Positions 22,401 through 35,065 of a stretch of 64,000 bases of DNA are shown here, one piece after another. Position 1 is the stretch's first letter. Each line of letters begins with the position of its first letter. Origin of the DNA: Crotophaga sulcirostris (taxonomy: Eukaryota; Chordata; Aves; Cuculiformes; Crotophagidae); NCBI GenBank assembly GCA_013397455.1, contig VYZB01000919.1:49710-113709 (forward strand). Direction: 5' to 3'. The notes under the pieces are model-generated. The model was not told the origin of the DNA and made no database searches. It saw only the letters and a program-made list of their open reading frames with translations. The position numbers and the translations under genes were made by a program.

Positions 22401-25400
22401 CAAGGGAGGCGAGGCAAGCACTGCCCATGCATCTTGATGCTGATGCCACATGTGGGGAACATCTGGGTCTCACAGCAGCACACTGTCTTTCCTACTACTT
22501 TTATGAGTATCCAGGCTAGCTGATTGGGCCAGCACAGCTGTGTGTGGTCTTGCATCTGGGTGATGCTGTGGGTTGAGCTCTGCCAGCCCCCCCCCCCCAC
22601 TTCGTGCCCTGGTAGCCCCTCTCTCCTTGTCTTCAGTCCCACTGGGGACTGCACTGTCACCCCAAGTGGCTGGAGGTCCAGGGGCTGCGCAGAGTGGGAG
22701 CAGATGGAGCTGGTGCCAGCCCCTGTTTGTCTTTCTCCCAGTTGCCTGGTGCTCTGTTTGTTCTGGGGATGGCTTCCTGCTGCCAGGGCTGAAACAGGTG
22801 GCTTTTATTTGCAGGGTTTGGCTGATTAGATCAGGAGCAGCATGTCATTCCCTCCAGCCAACCCCACTGCTCCTTTTTTCTCCCCTTTCTCCCCCAGCCT
22901 CATTTCCCTGGGAAATCATCCTCACCAGCAAGGATGCAAACACTCCTCTTCCCTCCCCGAGCATCTCCTCTTTGGGGCTGATTTGAACATGACCACTCCG
23001 GGACTGGTAAAGCCCAGCAAAAACTCCTGCTTTTACCTGCTGGGTCCCCAAACCCCAGAGCTGAGGGGCTTGCTGGTGTCCCCATTGTCACTTGTCCCCT
23101 CTTGGGGACTTGCTGGCTGCAGAGGACACACGTGTGCAGGCACACCCCCACCGCTGAAGCCTCCTTGCACAGGGAGCCCGGGTGCACACCAGCCGCCCCG
23201 CGCCGCACATGTCCCCCACACCCGGCCATCCCCTCCCTGCAGCCGGAAACTCCTGGGATCACAAACAGCCTGGCAGATGTTGCTGGGATTAACTCCCACA
23301 CAGGCACACACGCACGCTGCCAGCCGCTCTCTGCCCAGAGGGGCCGGAGGTCCCAGGCACTCGGGCTTTCCTGGTGCAGAGCTCGGTGGGCACCTGCCCC
23401 AGCTCCTGCTGCGCCCAGGGTGGATGAGTCCCCAGGGGGAGCAGGCAGGGGGGGAGGGATCTCAGTGGGAACCGGGGGCCAAGGTGCTGACTGCTCTCTG
23501 AGTAACATCTCCAGTGATCGGAGAAGGGCAGGGATGTTGTGGAGGGCGCAGCCACTTGCTGTGCAAGGGGTACCCATGTGTTGTGCCAGCTCAAAGCTGG
23601 GTCTTGCAGACACCCGGTCTTCCATGCAGCACTCCCTCCCAGCCTCGGCTCTCCCCATGCACACGTGGCCCTCAGCCAGCAGTCAGTAATCCTGCTGGGA
23701 CCGGCTCTCCAGACCTGCCCACCCACTGCCCCCACTGCAGGCAGCCTGGCCACCCCCAGGCATTGCAGCTCACCTGTGGGTGAGCCTGTGGGACTGTGCA
23801 TACCCACTCTGCCCTGTGGCACCCACAGTTCCAGAGATGCACCTGCCAAGTCCCACCAAGACAAAGATACTTCCAGAGGACACACGTTCATCCCCCACCT
23901 GGACCTGCCCTGCCTGGCCCTGGCTGTGAGCTGCCTCCCTGCCCCCGGTGTGGGGGTGGGCTCAGTTCCCTGGCTCTGCCAGCTTTGCTCCGTCCCCAGG
24001 AGCTGCCGGGGGGGAGCTGTGGCCTCATGCCTGCTCCCCACTGTTCCCATGGGGACTAATCCCACCTGAAGGTCAGGGAGGCTCCACCAGCTGCTCACCT
24101 CCTGCCTGTGGATTACAGCCTGGGTGTGAGCAGGTGGCAACTGCCGCATCCCCAGGCTAGCCCAGCCCTGGTGTGGGACTGAGAGTGGGACAAAACCCAG
24201 CCAGGTTTCTCCAAAAGGGGCCCCAGGGCCCTTACAGCCTCACATGTGTCCCCCCTACCCCCTTTGTACCCTGCCTGGATGGGGATGCTGAGCACTGGGG
24301 CAGAGGAGCTGGTGTCTGATCCTCAGGTCCAGATCCTGACCTGAAACAGAGTCTGCTGGTGCCAGCCACTGTGACCTCCTGCCTGTTACCCCAGATGACC
24401 CCAGTCTGGAACCCCCAGGGCACCCCCGGGGCACCCCATAGCTACTGTGTCCTGGAGAAACATGCCAGTCACCACACAGTGCCCAGCGCAGATCAGGCCC
24501 AGTGGTGTGGTGCTAGAGACAGGGAAACACATACAACTCCACATCCAGCCTGTCCTAGATGCAGGCACATCTCCTCCAGAACATTGTATTGTATTTGGAG
24601 GAACACCATGGGGTAAACTCAGCTTCCCGGGTCCCAGCTTTACCTACAGCACCTGGGCTGTTGCCATGAGGGTGCAGAGTGCAAGGACAGGGCTGGGACC
24701 TCCCCTCTCAGCCCCACAGCCAGGGGATGCCAGCTCAGCCAGCACCTAGCATAGGTCCCATTCCACCCCAGTGTTCCTCCACTCCCTTGTCGGCAACATC
24801 TGTAGTGCCAGGCACGCAGCGCCAGGGTGATGCTTGTCCAGGAGGCAGGTGAAAAGCCTGGCAGCCTCTGCTCCCCTCCTCCAGCAGCTCTGAAGAGGCA
24901 GCACAGGCGGGGGCTGAGCCAGACGCTGCAGCAAGAACAGAACATCCTGCCTCGGGCCTCCCAGAGCCAGCAACAGCTGTGCAGGGAGCAGTGGCCCTGG
25001 CACCCTGCTCAACATCCGTCCCCTGGGCAGGCTGCCCACACAATCCCTGGGGCCACTGGCTGGCCCAGGAGAGGGGATTCCCATCACTCACCCCTTTGTT
25101 GGAGGCTCCAGTGGAAGGAAGGGGCTGACGTACTTGGAGATGCAGGACTAATGCAAGCTCTGGGTTCCCCCACCCCCGCCAAGCACCTTTAGTCCTTCAG
25201 CAGAGCCTTCCCCTTATTCCCTTCGCTCATGGGGTTCAAAACCCTTTCCTGGGACACTGGGAAAATGTGTCCCCTCACCCTCGTGGCTGTGGGTGCAGTG
25301 GGGAGGATGCCAGGCTATACCCACCCTGTGCCTGATGCTCCTCACAGACAGGAATGGGCTGGGGGTGGGCAGAGCTGCCTGCTGTTTCACCATGGTAGGA

Positions 25401-26129
25401 TTTAGCTCCATGCCTGGGACACATCTTTCCCCTCCACCCTGCCAGCCAAATAGCAATAAGTTTGTCCCAGGGCAAGCTGGGCTGAAGGCTGCCTCTACCC
25501 TTGGACTTGAGTTGCAGGGAGGGCAATGTGTGGGATGGACCTAATGCGTGGGATTGAGCTAATGTCTGGGAACAGTACCTAAAGCTACAGCCCGACACCC
25601 GGAGTGCAGGACCCTTGCACAGGTCTGGGGCAGTTCGTTCCTTAAGCTCCCTGCCCTGGTTGTTACCTTGGCCAGGAGCAGGCTGGGAGGGCTGGGAAGA
25701 ACTGAGGGTGCTCAGCAGCACCCCAGCCTCCAGCATTAGTCCAGCCCCATGGACCCAAGCAGCCTCAGGCTCCTTAGCCCAGACCTCATCTGGGTACCTG
25801 CAGCGGTGCCCGGACAGCGTCACCTTCCTGGGGCAGGGAGCTCCTGCCTAGCCCAGGCATCTCCACCAACCATGACAGAGCCATGGAGAATAGGCTGGGT
25901 GGGAGAAAGTCTAGGGGTGCCCACACAGCTGTGATGCTTGGCCCCTGCGATGCCCACACAGCCCTGTGTGCAGTGGAAGTTCCCTGGGCTGATCCCCCAG
26001 GGTGCTGGGGTACAGGGGGTCACCAGCTGCCTCTGCCACATCCTGTGGCAAAGCAGTGCCTGACGGGGCTGGCACACCCCATCCAGGCTGGTGAGGACAT
26101 GCCCGCAGGCAACACCACGCAGGCAGCCA

Positions 26130-26420
26130 GCATCTCTGTTCACACCCACACCTTCATACAATTCACACACACTAGGACACAGAGGACTGAGCATGGCAGG
26201 GGCATGGCCAGGGCACATGTTTAGCTCAGCAGGAGAACACACGCATGAACATGTGCACACATATAAGCACACACAGGGGGGTGAATGCAGCAGATGCACC
26301 AGCTCTTCACGGGCACACACACGTGCATGCACAGCCATGAACACAGTTGCACACACACATATGCAAATACACATGCATACATACAAACGTGCACACACCT
26401 GTATGCAGCTACACCTGTAT
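26130..26420. repeat. degenerate CA-rich tract
   Basis: About 290 bases dominated by ACACAC, ACATGCAC and ATGCA units, with no open coding sense. This is a decayed dinucleotide-type repeat. Confidence 0.75.
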
Positions 26421-28689
26421 GCAAATGCAGACCTGGGCATTCCTGCCTTCCTAGTGCTCCTCCTGCACTCTGCCCTCCTCATGCAAATCCTCTCTGTGCA
26501 GAGCTGCACCATGCAAATCTCCAGCCTTTGTCCCCAGGTCCCCGAAGCCAAGCAAACGAACTCAGGGGGTGGGGGGACAGCTCTGCACAGCATAGGTGGT
26601 AGCACCCCTCCTACACCTCATGCCCTACCAGTCTGACACAACCCTTGGCACTGGCATCAGTTCTGATGTGGGAGTTGCTGATGTTTAAGGTCCCTGGCTC
26701 TGCCTCACTTGGGCATCAGTTCACCCTTGGGTGCAAATCCTGCCAATGGGCCATTCCCAAGCCACACAGCCCATAGGGCAATGTACCTTCCTGGAGCCAC
26801 CCCCAGCTTTGATGGGTGTCGTGGTTTTCTGATGCCACTGGGCTGGCAGAGCTGGGACAGGGGCAGTAGGCTGGGAAGACATGGGAGGAGCATTTTTCTA
26901 GTGCTGACACTTGTGGGTTGTCCCCTTCTCCTTCTGGTCCCCTTCTTCCCCCGCAGACAGGTGTGCTGCTGGTGGCAGTGCAGGGTTTGGCTCCCGGGCC
27001 GCTGCCTGGATACCCTGAAAAGCCAGAACTGCTTTTCTGGAGCATCTGGGCTATCTACAGGGTGCAACACTGGTCCCACAGGGTTGGGGTTGTGCTAGAG
27101 CACAAGGCAGCCCAGCAGTGCGTGGAGTCACTGAGGGAAAGCGAGGCAGCACCTCCAGAGCCCTGCTTTGCCAGATACCAACTCTGCTGGGCTTTGTTCC
27201 CTTGGGGACGCACGTGCGGCAGCTGGAGCAGCACGGGCAGCAGGGTCTGGCTTTCCTCAGCGTTACTAATCATACTCTGCTTGATCCCAGCAGGGATTGT
27301 GCATATCAGAGGACGTGTTGTGCTTTCTCAGCTTTTCAACTTTGCCGGGCTTGGTGGCAGGAGACAGCCAGGAGACATGGCCTGTGGCCACTGTGATGGC
27401 CAGTCACTGCATCACGAGGCAGCTGATCCCTGGTTAGAATGGGCATTTGGTTCTGCAGAAACACAGGGAGCTCAGCACCTCGGAGATGCTTTTGATTTTG
27501 GTGCTTTCCCACACCACCTGTTGGAAACTTTCCAAGCATCTGCCCAGGCAGGGAGCCCGGGAGGTGCCTTATCTCCATCCTTCACAGAGGCACCCCAGGG
27601 AGGGAACAGCACTCTCCTTCTCCAGGGCAGGGGATGCCAAGCCTTGTCCTATACATGAATTGGATGGGGGTGAGGGAAACCAGCAGGAATCATCCCATCC
27701 CTTGGCACACTCCTGTGCTCCTTCACCTCCGACCGTTCCTCCACCACAATGTGGGATCAGGCTCAACCTTAACAGCATTTGTGGAGAGGCTGCACGAAGG
27801 GATCAGGACACCTTGCAAACTCAGAGCATCCATGAGAACAGTGGGGCTGGAACTGGATTCTGTGCTACATGAGAAGTGCCTGTGGCTACCGCAGAGCACC
27901 TGGAAATGGCAACCCTAGGGCAAAGCAGGATTGTGTTTGGAGCTGCCAGAGAAATTCCAGGCTTGGCCAGGCAGGGAAACATGGGGCATTTTTCACCCCT
28001 TGGATAACGTCGTAGGGTGGGAGGGATTGAGGTCCATTGCTGTCCCATCTAGCTCTCTGGGACACCCTGCTGTCTCTATGGGGCTAGGAGCAGCCCTGGG
28101 TTCTGATTTTCTCTGTGCTGGCCAGGGTGGGGACAGGACAGGACAGGATGGGGCAGGAGTTCAGCTCAAGCACTGCACTGCACTTTGAGAGCAGGGCAGG
28201 CAGTGGGCAAGGACATCCTGGAAGAGATCCCTCAGCTTGCCAGATCCACTCCCCATACCCTTCCACAGCAAGCACAGGATTGCCTCCAGCAGGACCTGGC
28301 ACCTGCAAGGTAGAGGGGAGCAGCAGGCAACAGCTCCCCCGGGCAGCCCAGTGCACAGCAGGTGGACCCTGGAAGGGCTGGGAAATGCAGCTCCCAGGAA
28401 TAAACTTGGGCAGAGGCGTGCGGGAAGGGATGTGACTCTTCCCCATCCTCTGCCCTGCTCCCCCACTGCGTGCACTGTCTCAGCAGCTAAAGCTCCCTTG
28501 GTGCCAGCAGACAGTTGAGACCTACCTGGGCATTTGGCAGAGCCTGGCAAGCTCCACCCTGCACCAGCATTGTGCCAGGGCAGGGCAGCACTGCCAGGGC
28601 TCCTGTGCCTGCCACGGCTCTGCAGCACTGCCAGGGGTCCAAGGGCCAGGCTGCCCTTCCCCAGCAAGCTGCTGCAGGCACAGTTCAGC

Positions 28690-29080
28690 CACACAGGCAG
28701 GATGTGTCTGTCTAGTGTGTTACATGTGCCTATCACGCCACAGACACACAGATGTGGGTCCTGCACTCCACAGTCTACAAAGCTGAGTCTCAGAAATGCC
28801 ACGTGCGCTGATGCCACACAGGTGCCATGTCCCACGTCCCATGTGTGTGTGCGGATCCCATGGCATCCATGCATGCTGTGTGCAGATTGTATCACTGGGT
28901 GCACTGCCTGTCCATGGCTTCATGTGTGTGGCATGCACATGTCATATGCTGTGCACGTGTGTTGTTTGGGTGAAGACTGCATGTTGGGCACGTGTCCCTT
29001 GTGCACTCCTCACATGGGCTGCATGTTTGTCCTGGCACACATGCTGGAAAGAAGGCTGCGTGTCCTGCATGAGTTGCAAG
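28690..29080. repeat. degenerate TG-rich tract
   Basis: Irregular GTGTG, CATGTG and TGCATG units over about 390 bases, ending about 110 bases left of the miR-375 hairpin. In composition it is the complement of the CA-rich tract 2.5 kb away. Confidence 0.65.
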
Positions 29081-29192
29081 CAAGCATGTGTTCCCTGTGT
29101 GGTCAGCAGGTCGCGGGTGCACAGGACACACTGCAGCGGTGTGCAGGTGGTGTGGGGTGTGCCAGCTGCAGGCTTGCAGATAGGCTGGACCT

Positions 29193-29254
29193 GCCTAACG
29201 CGAGCCGAACGAACAAAACATTCAGGTCAGGTCTTGCACGTGGGGCTCGACGCC
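29193..29254 (-). ncRNA. MIR375: miR-375 precursor hairpin
   Basis: On the minus strand the 3' arm carries the mature miR-375 sequence at 29217-29196, with seed TTGTTCG followed by TTCGGCTCGCG. It ends in TTA, the form I recall for chicken and fish, rather than TGA as in mammals. The 5' arm GCGTCGAGCCCCACGTGC pairs back to it across a short loop containing CCTGACCTGAATG. miR-375 is a neuroendocrine microRNA of pancreatic islets and pituitary that dampens insulin secretion (targets such as MTPN and PDK1) and supports islet cell mass. Placement between CRYBA2 and CFAP65 on the minus strand matches the human locus. No other microRNA has this seed and body, so the call is near certain. Confidence 0.98.
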
Positions 29255-29530
29255 AGGCAAGTGCAGAGTTGCTCCGGGCTTGGATGGTATAGGCTGGAGG
29301 GGTGCTCTGCTGTGGGCTGTCAGCAGCCCCTTCCCAGTCCTTTCTCCCAAGCCAGGTTATTCCAGGCTGGCAGCCGGTGTCCTTGCTGCACCTGCTGCTC
29401 TGAACCAGCTCCTCCAGGGGTAAAGTCCAGAAAGCTGGATGCTTGACACCTGCTGCCTGGGAAAGCCAAACAGAACAGGGGCGGGTTAAACTGACACAGC
29501 GAGGTGGGGAGGGAGGGTGGGAAAACAGAG

Positions 29531-29566
29531 AAAGAATGAAAGAAGGAAGGAAGGAAGAAAAAAAGT
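29531..29566. repeat. GAAGG-type short tandem repeat
   Basis: A-rich GAAGGAAGGAAGGAAG run with flanking AAAGAA units, inside the presumed primary miR-375 transcript. Confidence 0.8.
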
Positions 29567-29812
29567 AAATGGAGGAAGGGAAGGGAACAGAAAGGGCTGG
29601 AAAATACAGATGGGAGAGAAGGGAAGAATCAAGGGAATGGGATAGTCAGGAGAATGTCCCTGCAAACAACCCCTTTCCCTCCCAGGACCCTGGTGGTCCT
29701 ACCGGGGTGCTTGTCCCAGGAAAGCCCCTGAGGTGTCCCCCATATCCATCACCCTGCTCCCAGCCTGGCAGGCAGGACCCCGGCCCAGGTGTGCTGGGCT
29801 ACTGCAGCTCAC

Positions 29813-29886
29813 CTGGCTCTGGTGACACGCTGGCAGCTGGCAGGTGAGCGGCTTCGCCTTCCCCCGCTGGCTCACGAGTAGAAAAT
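29813..29886 (-). ncRNA. MIR375: candidate first exon of primary miR-375 transcript
   Basis: Starts about 25-30 bases past a minus-strand TATA box and ends at a good donor, GAGCCAG|GTGAGC (cut at 29813/29812). The miR-375 hairpin lies 0.56 kb further downstream on the same strand. Exon structure is inferred from signals only; the primary transcript may be unspliced. Confidence 0.45.
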
Positions 29887-29910
29887 GAGGGTGACGCCGG
29901 CTGGATGGGG

Positions 29911-29918
29911 CTTTTATA
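29911..29918 (-). promoter_or_regulatory. MIR375: candidate TATA box of pri-miR-375
   Basis: TATAAAAG on the minus strand within GGGCTATAAAAGCCCC, about 0.65 kb upstream of the hairpin. No protein-coding gene can use it: CFAP65 ends 6.4 kb further upstream and CRYBA2 starts 10 kb downstream. The mammalian miR-375 gene has its own islet-selective promoter a few hundred bases upstream (established), which fits this position. Confidence 0.6.
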
Positions 29919-30059
29919 GCCCTGATAAAAATAGCGCTGGCTGGCCGGTGATCGGGGGGCCGGAGAGATGTGACTGAGCAGAGACAGGCGAGAGGGCTGG
30001 GCTGGCGGCGGCGAGCCTTCTCCCCAGCACACCTGTCACGGCTCTGTGTTTGCTCAGAG

Positions 30060-30070
30060 CAAATATTGAC
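30060..30070. promoter_or_regulatory. MIR375: ONECUT/FOXA-like site upstream of pri-miR-375
   Basis: CAAATATTGAC contains an ATTGAY core as bound by HNF6/ONECUT factors, and on the other strand a FOXA-like TATTTG. It lies about 145 bases upstream of the candidate TATA box. Both factor families act in endocrine pancreas. This is a motif match only. Confidence 0.3.
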
Positions 30071-33000
30071 CCAGGGAAGGCAGGCTGGGCAAGGGAGGCG
30101 ATTAGCCCACCTAGATTAGAGGCAGAGCAGGTCTCTATGCAAACTCTCCAGGGCTGCCTTTGTTAATGGGAGCCTGATGGGCTGATAGGAGCCAGGAGCC
30201 TGGGTTCTCAGCAGGCAATGGGGAGGAGGAGGAGGTGGTGGTGGGGAGAGGAGGAGACATTCATTAACCTGCACTGGAACAACACCAGCTGTCACTTTTC
30301 CACTCACCTGCCTGGTTCACTTTGCAGCCAGGGGTGAGGGGAGAGTGGGGCGCCAGGGGAGACAGGTGTGGGGGTACTTTACCTGGGCAGCTCTGGGGTG
30401 GGGGCTGCTGGCTCGCAATGCTTTGGGCTGCTAAAAGTGAGGGAGAAGTAAGGTCCCAGGGCTGGAAAGCAATGCCAGTGCCTGCCCGAAGTAGCCTGAC
30501 ACTGAGTATCAGTGATGGCAAAGACCCCCTTGCCCCCATCCCAATACGTCCATTCATGCTAAAGACCCCTTAGGCACACCAGGGCGATGCGCGCTTCATT
30601 CAGAGGAGCCCACAGACCTCTGAGATGGGCAGCGAAGCAGAGCTCAACAAAGCCACCTCTGCTCGCTCTCTTTGGGAGTGTTTCCAGCGCGGCCACATGG
30701 GCCAGGTGCCAGCAGTCCCAACGCGGCCGCAAGAACAGGATGTGTTTCTATCCATGTGCACATGCCTCCCTGTGGGGTCACTGCCTCCCAGAGTCACACC
30801 ACTCTCCTGCATCCAGACTGTGTCACTACTCAGAGGGGTGACCAGTGCAGAAACCCCTGTGCTGGCTCTGGGGGCAACATGCAGAGCCTGGGCGGGGGCA
30901 GGAGAAATTTAAACACACTCCTGCACCGTCCAGCCATGCTACTCAGCCTGGACAGCCTTCACCTGACCTCAGCCAGAGCCAGCAGGAGCTGGGCTATCTC
31001 GCTGGGTTACTCTGGCACCCGCAGCTCCCTGGATAACAGAGCATGAAGTGCGGCTGCGGTGGCAGAAGAAGTTCCTTTGTGCAAGTGCACTGGTGTGTTT
31101 GTTTGTGTAGACGGGTGTGTTTGCTGATGGGGAAGGGGGTAACGCTGTTTTAAGCCCCATGGTGGACACCTTGCAGGTATTTTGGTCCTGAGTGTGCTTT
31201 AGAAACTGCCACCATTGCTCTTTCCAGAGCTGCAGTGTGCTTGCAGGTTGAAGTAAATGGATTCCAAATTGTAAGTGGATAGTGGCAAATCCTTACCGGC
31301 CACTGCCACTCAACTCTTCTTTCTTGGAGACTTGTCTGCCTCTGTGCAGAGCCTGGCACAGGGAGGAGCTGGAGTGGTGCCAGCATGCTGGCCTTGGTCA
31401 CCCTGATCCTCTTTCCCAGTAGTTTTGCCAGCAAAGGAAGGCAAAACCACCGCTGCCCTGGGTTGTGGTGCTAAGAGGAAATGTGATGTTCCTTCTCCTT
31501 TTGACGCTGTACAGGCCCTGATGATTGGGCTTAAACACTTTTCCTTTCTTGGCATGGGAAATGTGCTGGGCAGGACTTTCACATCTCCCTACTGGTCCAT
31601 ACACTGGCTGAGTGGAACAGCAGGTCCTGGCATAGGATGCCTGGCTGTGCCCCTCTTTTCAGAAAAGGCAGAAAACCCCAAGCACCATGCCGGTGCTACT
31701 GTAGTTCCAGCAGACATCTCCAAGCCTACGTGCTCTGTCAGAAATGCTCTCTCACCCCAGCCTCTCTCCCTTGAGCTTGCAGAGTGCCCTGCACCAGGCA
31801 GCTACCCCGGGGAGCACCTTCTACCTGCCCTGGCGTCTCCAGGGCAACATCTACCAGTGTGTGCTCTTTCCTGGCAGGTAGGCAGCACTGGGACCAAGCC
31901 CCTGCTCATGCACTGGACAGGGCTGGCCCCAGCACAGGCAGGCTCAGCCTCCTCTCGCAGCAGCCAAGGGCTTGTGCTGCCTCACTGACCCATGAGGACT
32001 GACTAGCTCACATCAGGGCATCTCTCATGTCCATCAGGAGCCACCAGGGTGCCCTGGTCTGACGAGAGCGTGGATTAAATTGTCCCCATTCTCAAATATC
32101 ACAGCAGCACAGCTGAGCTAGCAACGCCCAGTGTCTCAGACATGGGAGGCCAGGGGTGAAGGGTCTTTGCCCAGCTCTGCCAAGGGTTTTGGCAAGTTAA
32201 CCTTCATGTTTTTGCTCTGCAGATTTTGCCCTACCTTTGCAAACATTGCAGCCTAGTTAGGCCAGGACCTCTCCAGGTTCCTACCTAATACTCAGCAGGA
32301 GGGAAGAAGGGGCTGACCCCAGCCAGGGGCTGTGCACACCTGCAGCAGGGAGCCCAGGGGACAGTCCCCTAGCACTGTCACCTTCCCACATGGATGCAGA
32401 GCCACACCAAGTGGATCTTTCTAAGGCCTTGGGACAGCAAAGCCTTGCAGATACCCTGATAGGGAAGACCAAGAGCAGCTTTGTTCCCTTACCTTTATTT
32501 CCCAGACAATGGCATGATTCAGCAGGTGTTAAATGTTTTAACGGGATTCAGGGTAGCTTCTGTTGCCCACCTGCCCCCAGGCCATCTCACCCCTCCCTAG
32601 GAGCCAGGACTAGCAGCCAGGAAAGAAAAGGCCTGTTGTCTGTTGCACTAACCGCCTGATAACTGAGCACATGGATAACCAGCAGGAGCAGGGGAGCCCC
32701 AGTAGCGTGCCAGGCTCACACTCCGCTGTCCTCACTCTGGCCACATGGTCTGCAGGCAGCCTGGCCACCAACCCCAGCTCCATGGCAATATCACCCACTT
32801 CATCATCCAAACACCTTTGGGAAGGAGCAGGACCCGTATCAGCAATATCTCTGTTAGAGAGATGTGCATTAGAAACGTAGCAGATGTTGGAACAGAGGCC
32901 AAATCCATGCCAGTACAACAAGCTCAGACTTCTGCCTGCCTGAGTTCCAAACACAGTTAGCAGAGATGGAGCTTCTTCCCTTCTCTTGGATGGAGCTGGG

Positions 33001-35059
33001 CTGTGGGTCCAGCTCTGCTGTAATCCTATGGTTCCTTGCCTTCACCCTCAGGAGTGAGTAGCTGCAAAGCCTCTTGCTAAGGAACAAGGCTGCACATCTC
33101 TGCCCACCCTTCACTTTGCCATGCACCGAAGATCCAAGCATGGGGAGGAGCAGCAGGAAAGCACTGGAGGAGGTCCTGGCCCCCAGGTGAGCATTGCTGT
33201 GGTCTCCCTGCTCCCAAGTAGTGCTGGGGGTGCTGCTCTCTCCCACTCCTTTTGTGAAAGGGACAGTGGTGTGGCTCAGTCACACGTGTGAGTGTCTTAC
33301 AAAACCAGGTCCAGATTCTGTATCCAGCTTCAGAAGAGGAAGCAGGAATTTCCCCAACCTGGGAAAGGTACTGTCCCTGGTATGTTTTTATCTGAGGATG
33401 AGGATAAAGAAGAAAAGTGTGAGGGCCGCTAATGGCTTTGCTTAGTGCATGCTGAGCAGTTCTGTTTGACAGGCACCAGGGAAGGTCTAGAGTAGAGGTG
33501 ACACACCACCACCTCACACCCTCTGCCAAGACACAAGGAAGAAAGATCTCTCAGAGGTGTAGGTAGCTCTCAAACCTTTTGCTCAGTGACTCATCTGTTG
33601 CTGAAGGCACTCTCAGGAGTCTCTCCTACCAGAGAGATGCTGATCAGAGAAGTGAATTTACCTCTGATAGTGCTCCAAGGGGCAGGTGCAGTGCCAGTCC
33701 CATTTCCTTCAGGTCCAGGCTGTGTTCAGCACAGGAGAGGGGGGAAGATGTGAGCTTCATTGACTCAAAAATCATTCTCTGTACATGTGTCTGCTTTCAG
33801 GCTCCATCCATTTGTTCTTGGGTGTCACACCAGACTAACACACAGCATTTGCCATGTTGACCCATCTGTCCCACAGGGCAGAGGAGTGGTGCAGTCCAGA
33901 AAGCATCAGATCACACAGCAAGTCTGAGGATGGACAAACTCTCTAACTCCATTTCCACTGCTCCAGGCTGCCCCTGGGCTTCTGCAGGTAGCTAGATCCC
34001 ACCTGCTTTAGAAGCATGGTGAGGCTCCTGTCCCTGGCTGTGTTAGCCATTTGGGAAACCTGTAGTGAGCATCTGTAGCCTGCAAGCCCTAGTGATCAGG
34101 CAGAGTCACCCCAGCAAGACTGAAGAGCCAGGCCCTGCTGTCAACTTGAGCTGAGGGGGAAGGAGGTGGTACCCCATCACCTCTTCAGAACCAGCCAAAG
34201 CCCAGAGTAAGACAGAAAAGCTGTTGTGATGTGGGAGACCAGGCACCCAGAGTGCTGGGGTGGGGGGAGAGGGTCTGCACTTCTCATGAGAAGGATCCAT
34301 GACCCACGTGAAGGCCCCAGGCGCCCAGACTGAGCTCAGGAGCTGGCAGTGCCTTTGCTCTATCTCCGACAACAGGAACAGCTCAGCCCTGGGGCTTAGT
34401 AACGGCTACGCACGCAGGGCTCCGGCACAGAGTGGAGTGCTTTGGAGGTGCTGGGTGAGCTGCAGCAGCCCCAGGCACAGCAGGCAGCTGCCCTCTGCTG
34501 AGAAGGGAGAAAGCCTTCTGCAGTCTCCTTGTGCATGGTCTTCTTTTGGGCTGCAAGGGAGAAGGTGCAGTCCAGTTTTGGCTGAGCACTGGCACTGGGA
34601 ACACAGGGCAGGAGGGTTTGGAGGGGGATACCAGCTGCATCCATCCACCCCACCAGAGCAGAGTGGCTGCATGAGCACTGCAAAGCAGAGCCCGTAGCAG
34701 GGCTGCGGAAGAGAGGAGGTGCTGCAAACCCAGACTCATTGCCTGGCACGGCGGGCCTGCAGTCTCTGCCAAGGAGCAGGCAGCCTGTGCCCTGCACCAG
34801 CCTCAGCTCTGCGCTGGCACCTGGGATTTCTCACAACTAGCACTGCCACCTCCCGGCTGTGATAAACCCCACGCCTTCCCAGAGACACCCTCCCGCAGCC
34901 TGCGGACCCCTGTGCAGCCAAGGCTCAAAGCATCCCCTTCCCCGAGTGACAGCCTTGCAGTGTGAAAAGGGAAGAGCTCCGCCAGGGCGCTCCCAACCTC
35001 AGATGCATTGATTAGGTATGTTACACACCAGTGTTCGTGTGCCCAGAGGCCAAGCTCCT
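30071..35059. other. intergenic region between miR-375 promoter and CFAP65 3' end
   Basis: No exon, RNA gene or clear transposon recognised. Cis-regulatory DNA for miR-375 is expected in the first few hundred bases; the rest is unremarkable. Confidence 0.5.
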
Positions 35060-35065
35060 TTTATT
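35060..35065 (-). promoter_or_regulatory. CFAP65: possible CFAP65 poly(A) signal
   Basis: AATAAA on the minus strand with GGTGTGTAAC about 40 bases beyond. It lies 1.2 kb past the CFAP65 stop, and I found no canonical hexamer closer to it. A variant signal nearer the stop could be used instead. Confidence 0.35.

Larger units (their letters stand above)
19460..29192. other. intergenic region between CRYBA2 and miR-375
   Basis: No protein-coding exon was recognised on either strand. Open frames of up to about 360 codons on the minus strand near 20-21 kb have no family resemblance and sit in GC-rich DNA where stops are rare. The only structures seen are the CA-rich tract near 26.1-26.4 kb and the TG-rich tract near 28.7-29.1 kb. 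Confidence 0.5.

Noticed and set aside
26221..26424. Cys/Val-rich frame resembling a metallothionein-like peptide
   Set aside because: It is a translation of the CA-rich repeat and has no start context or splice signals.
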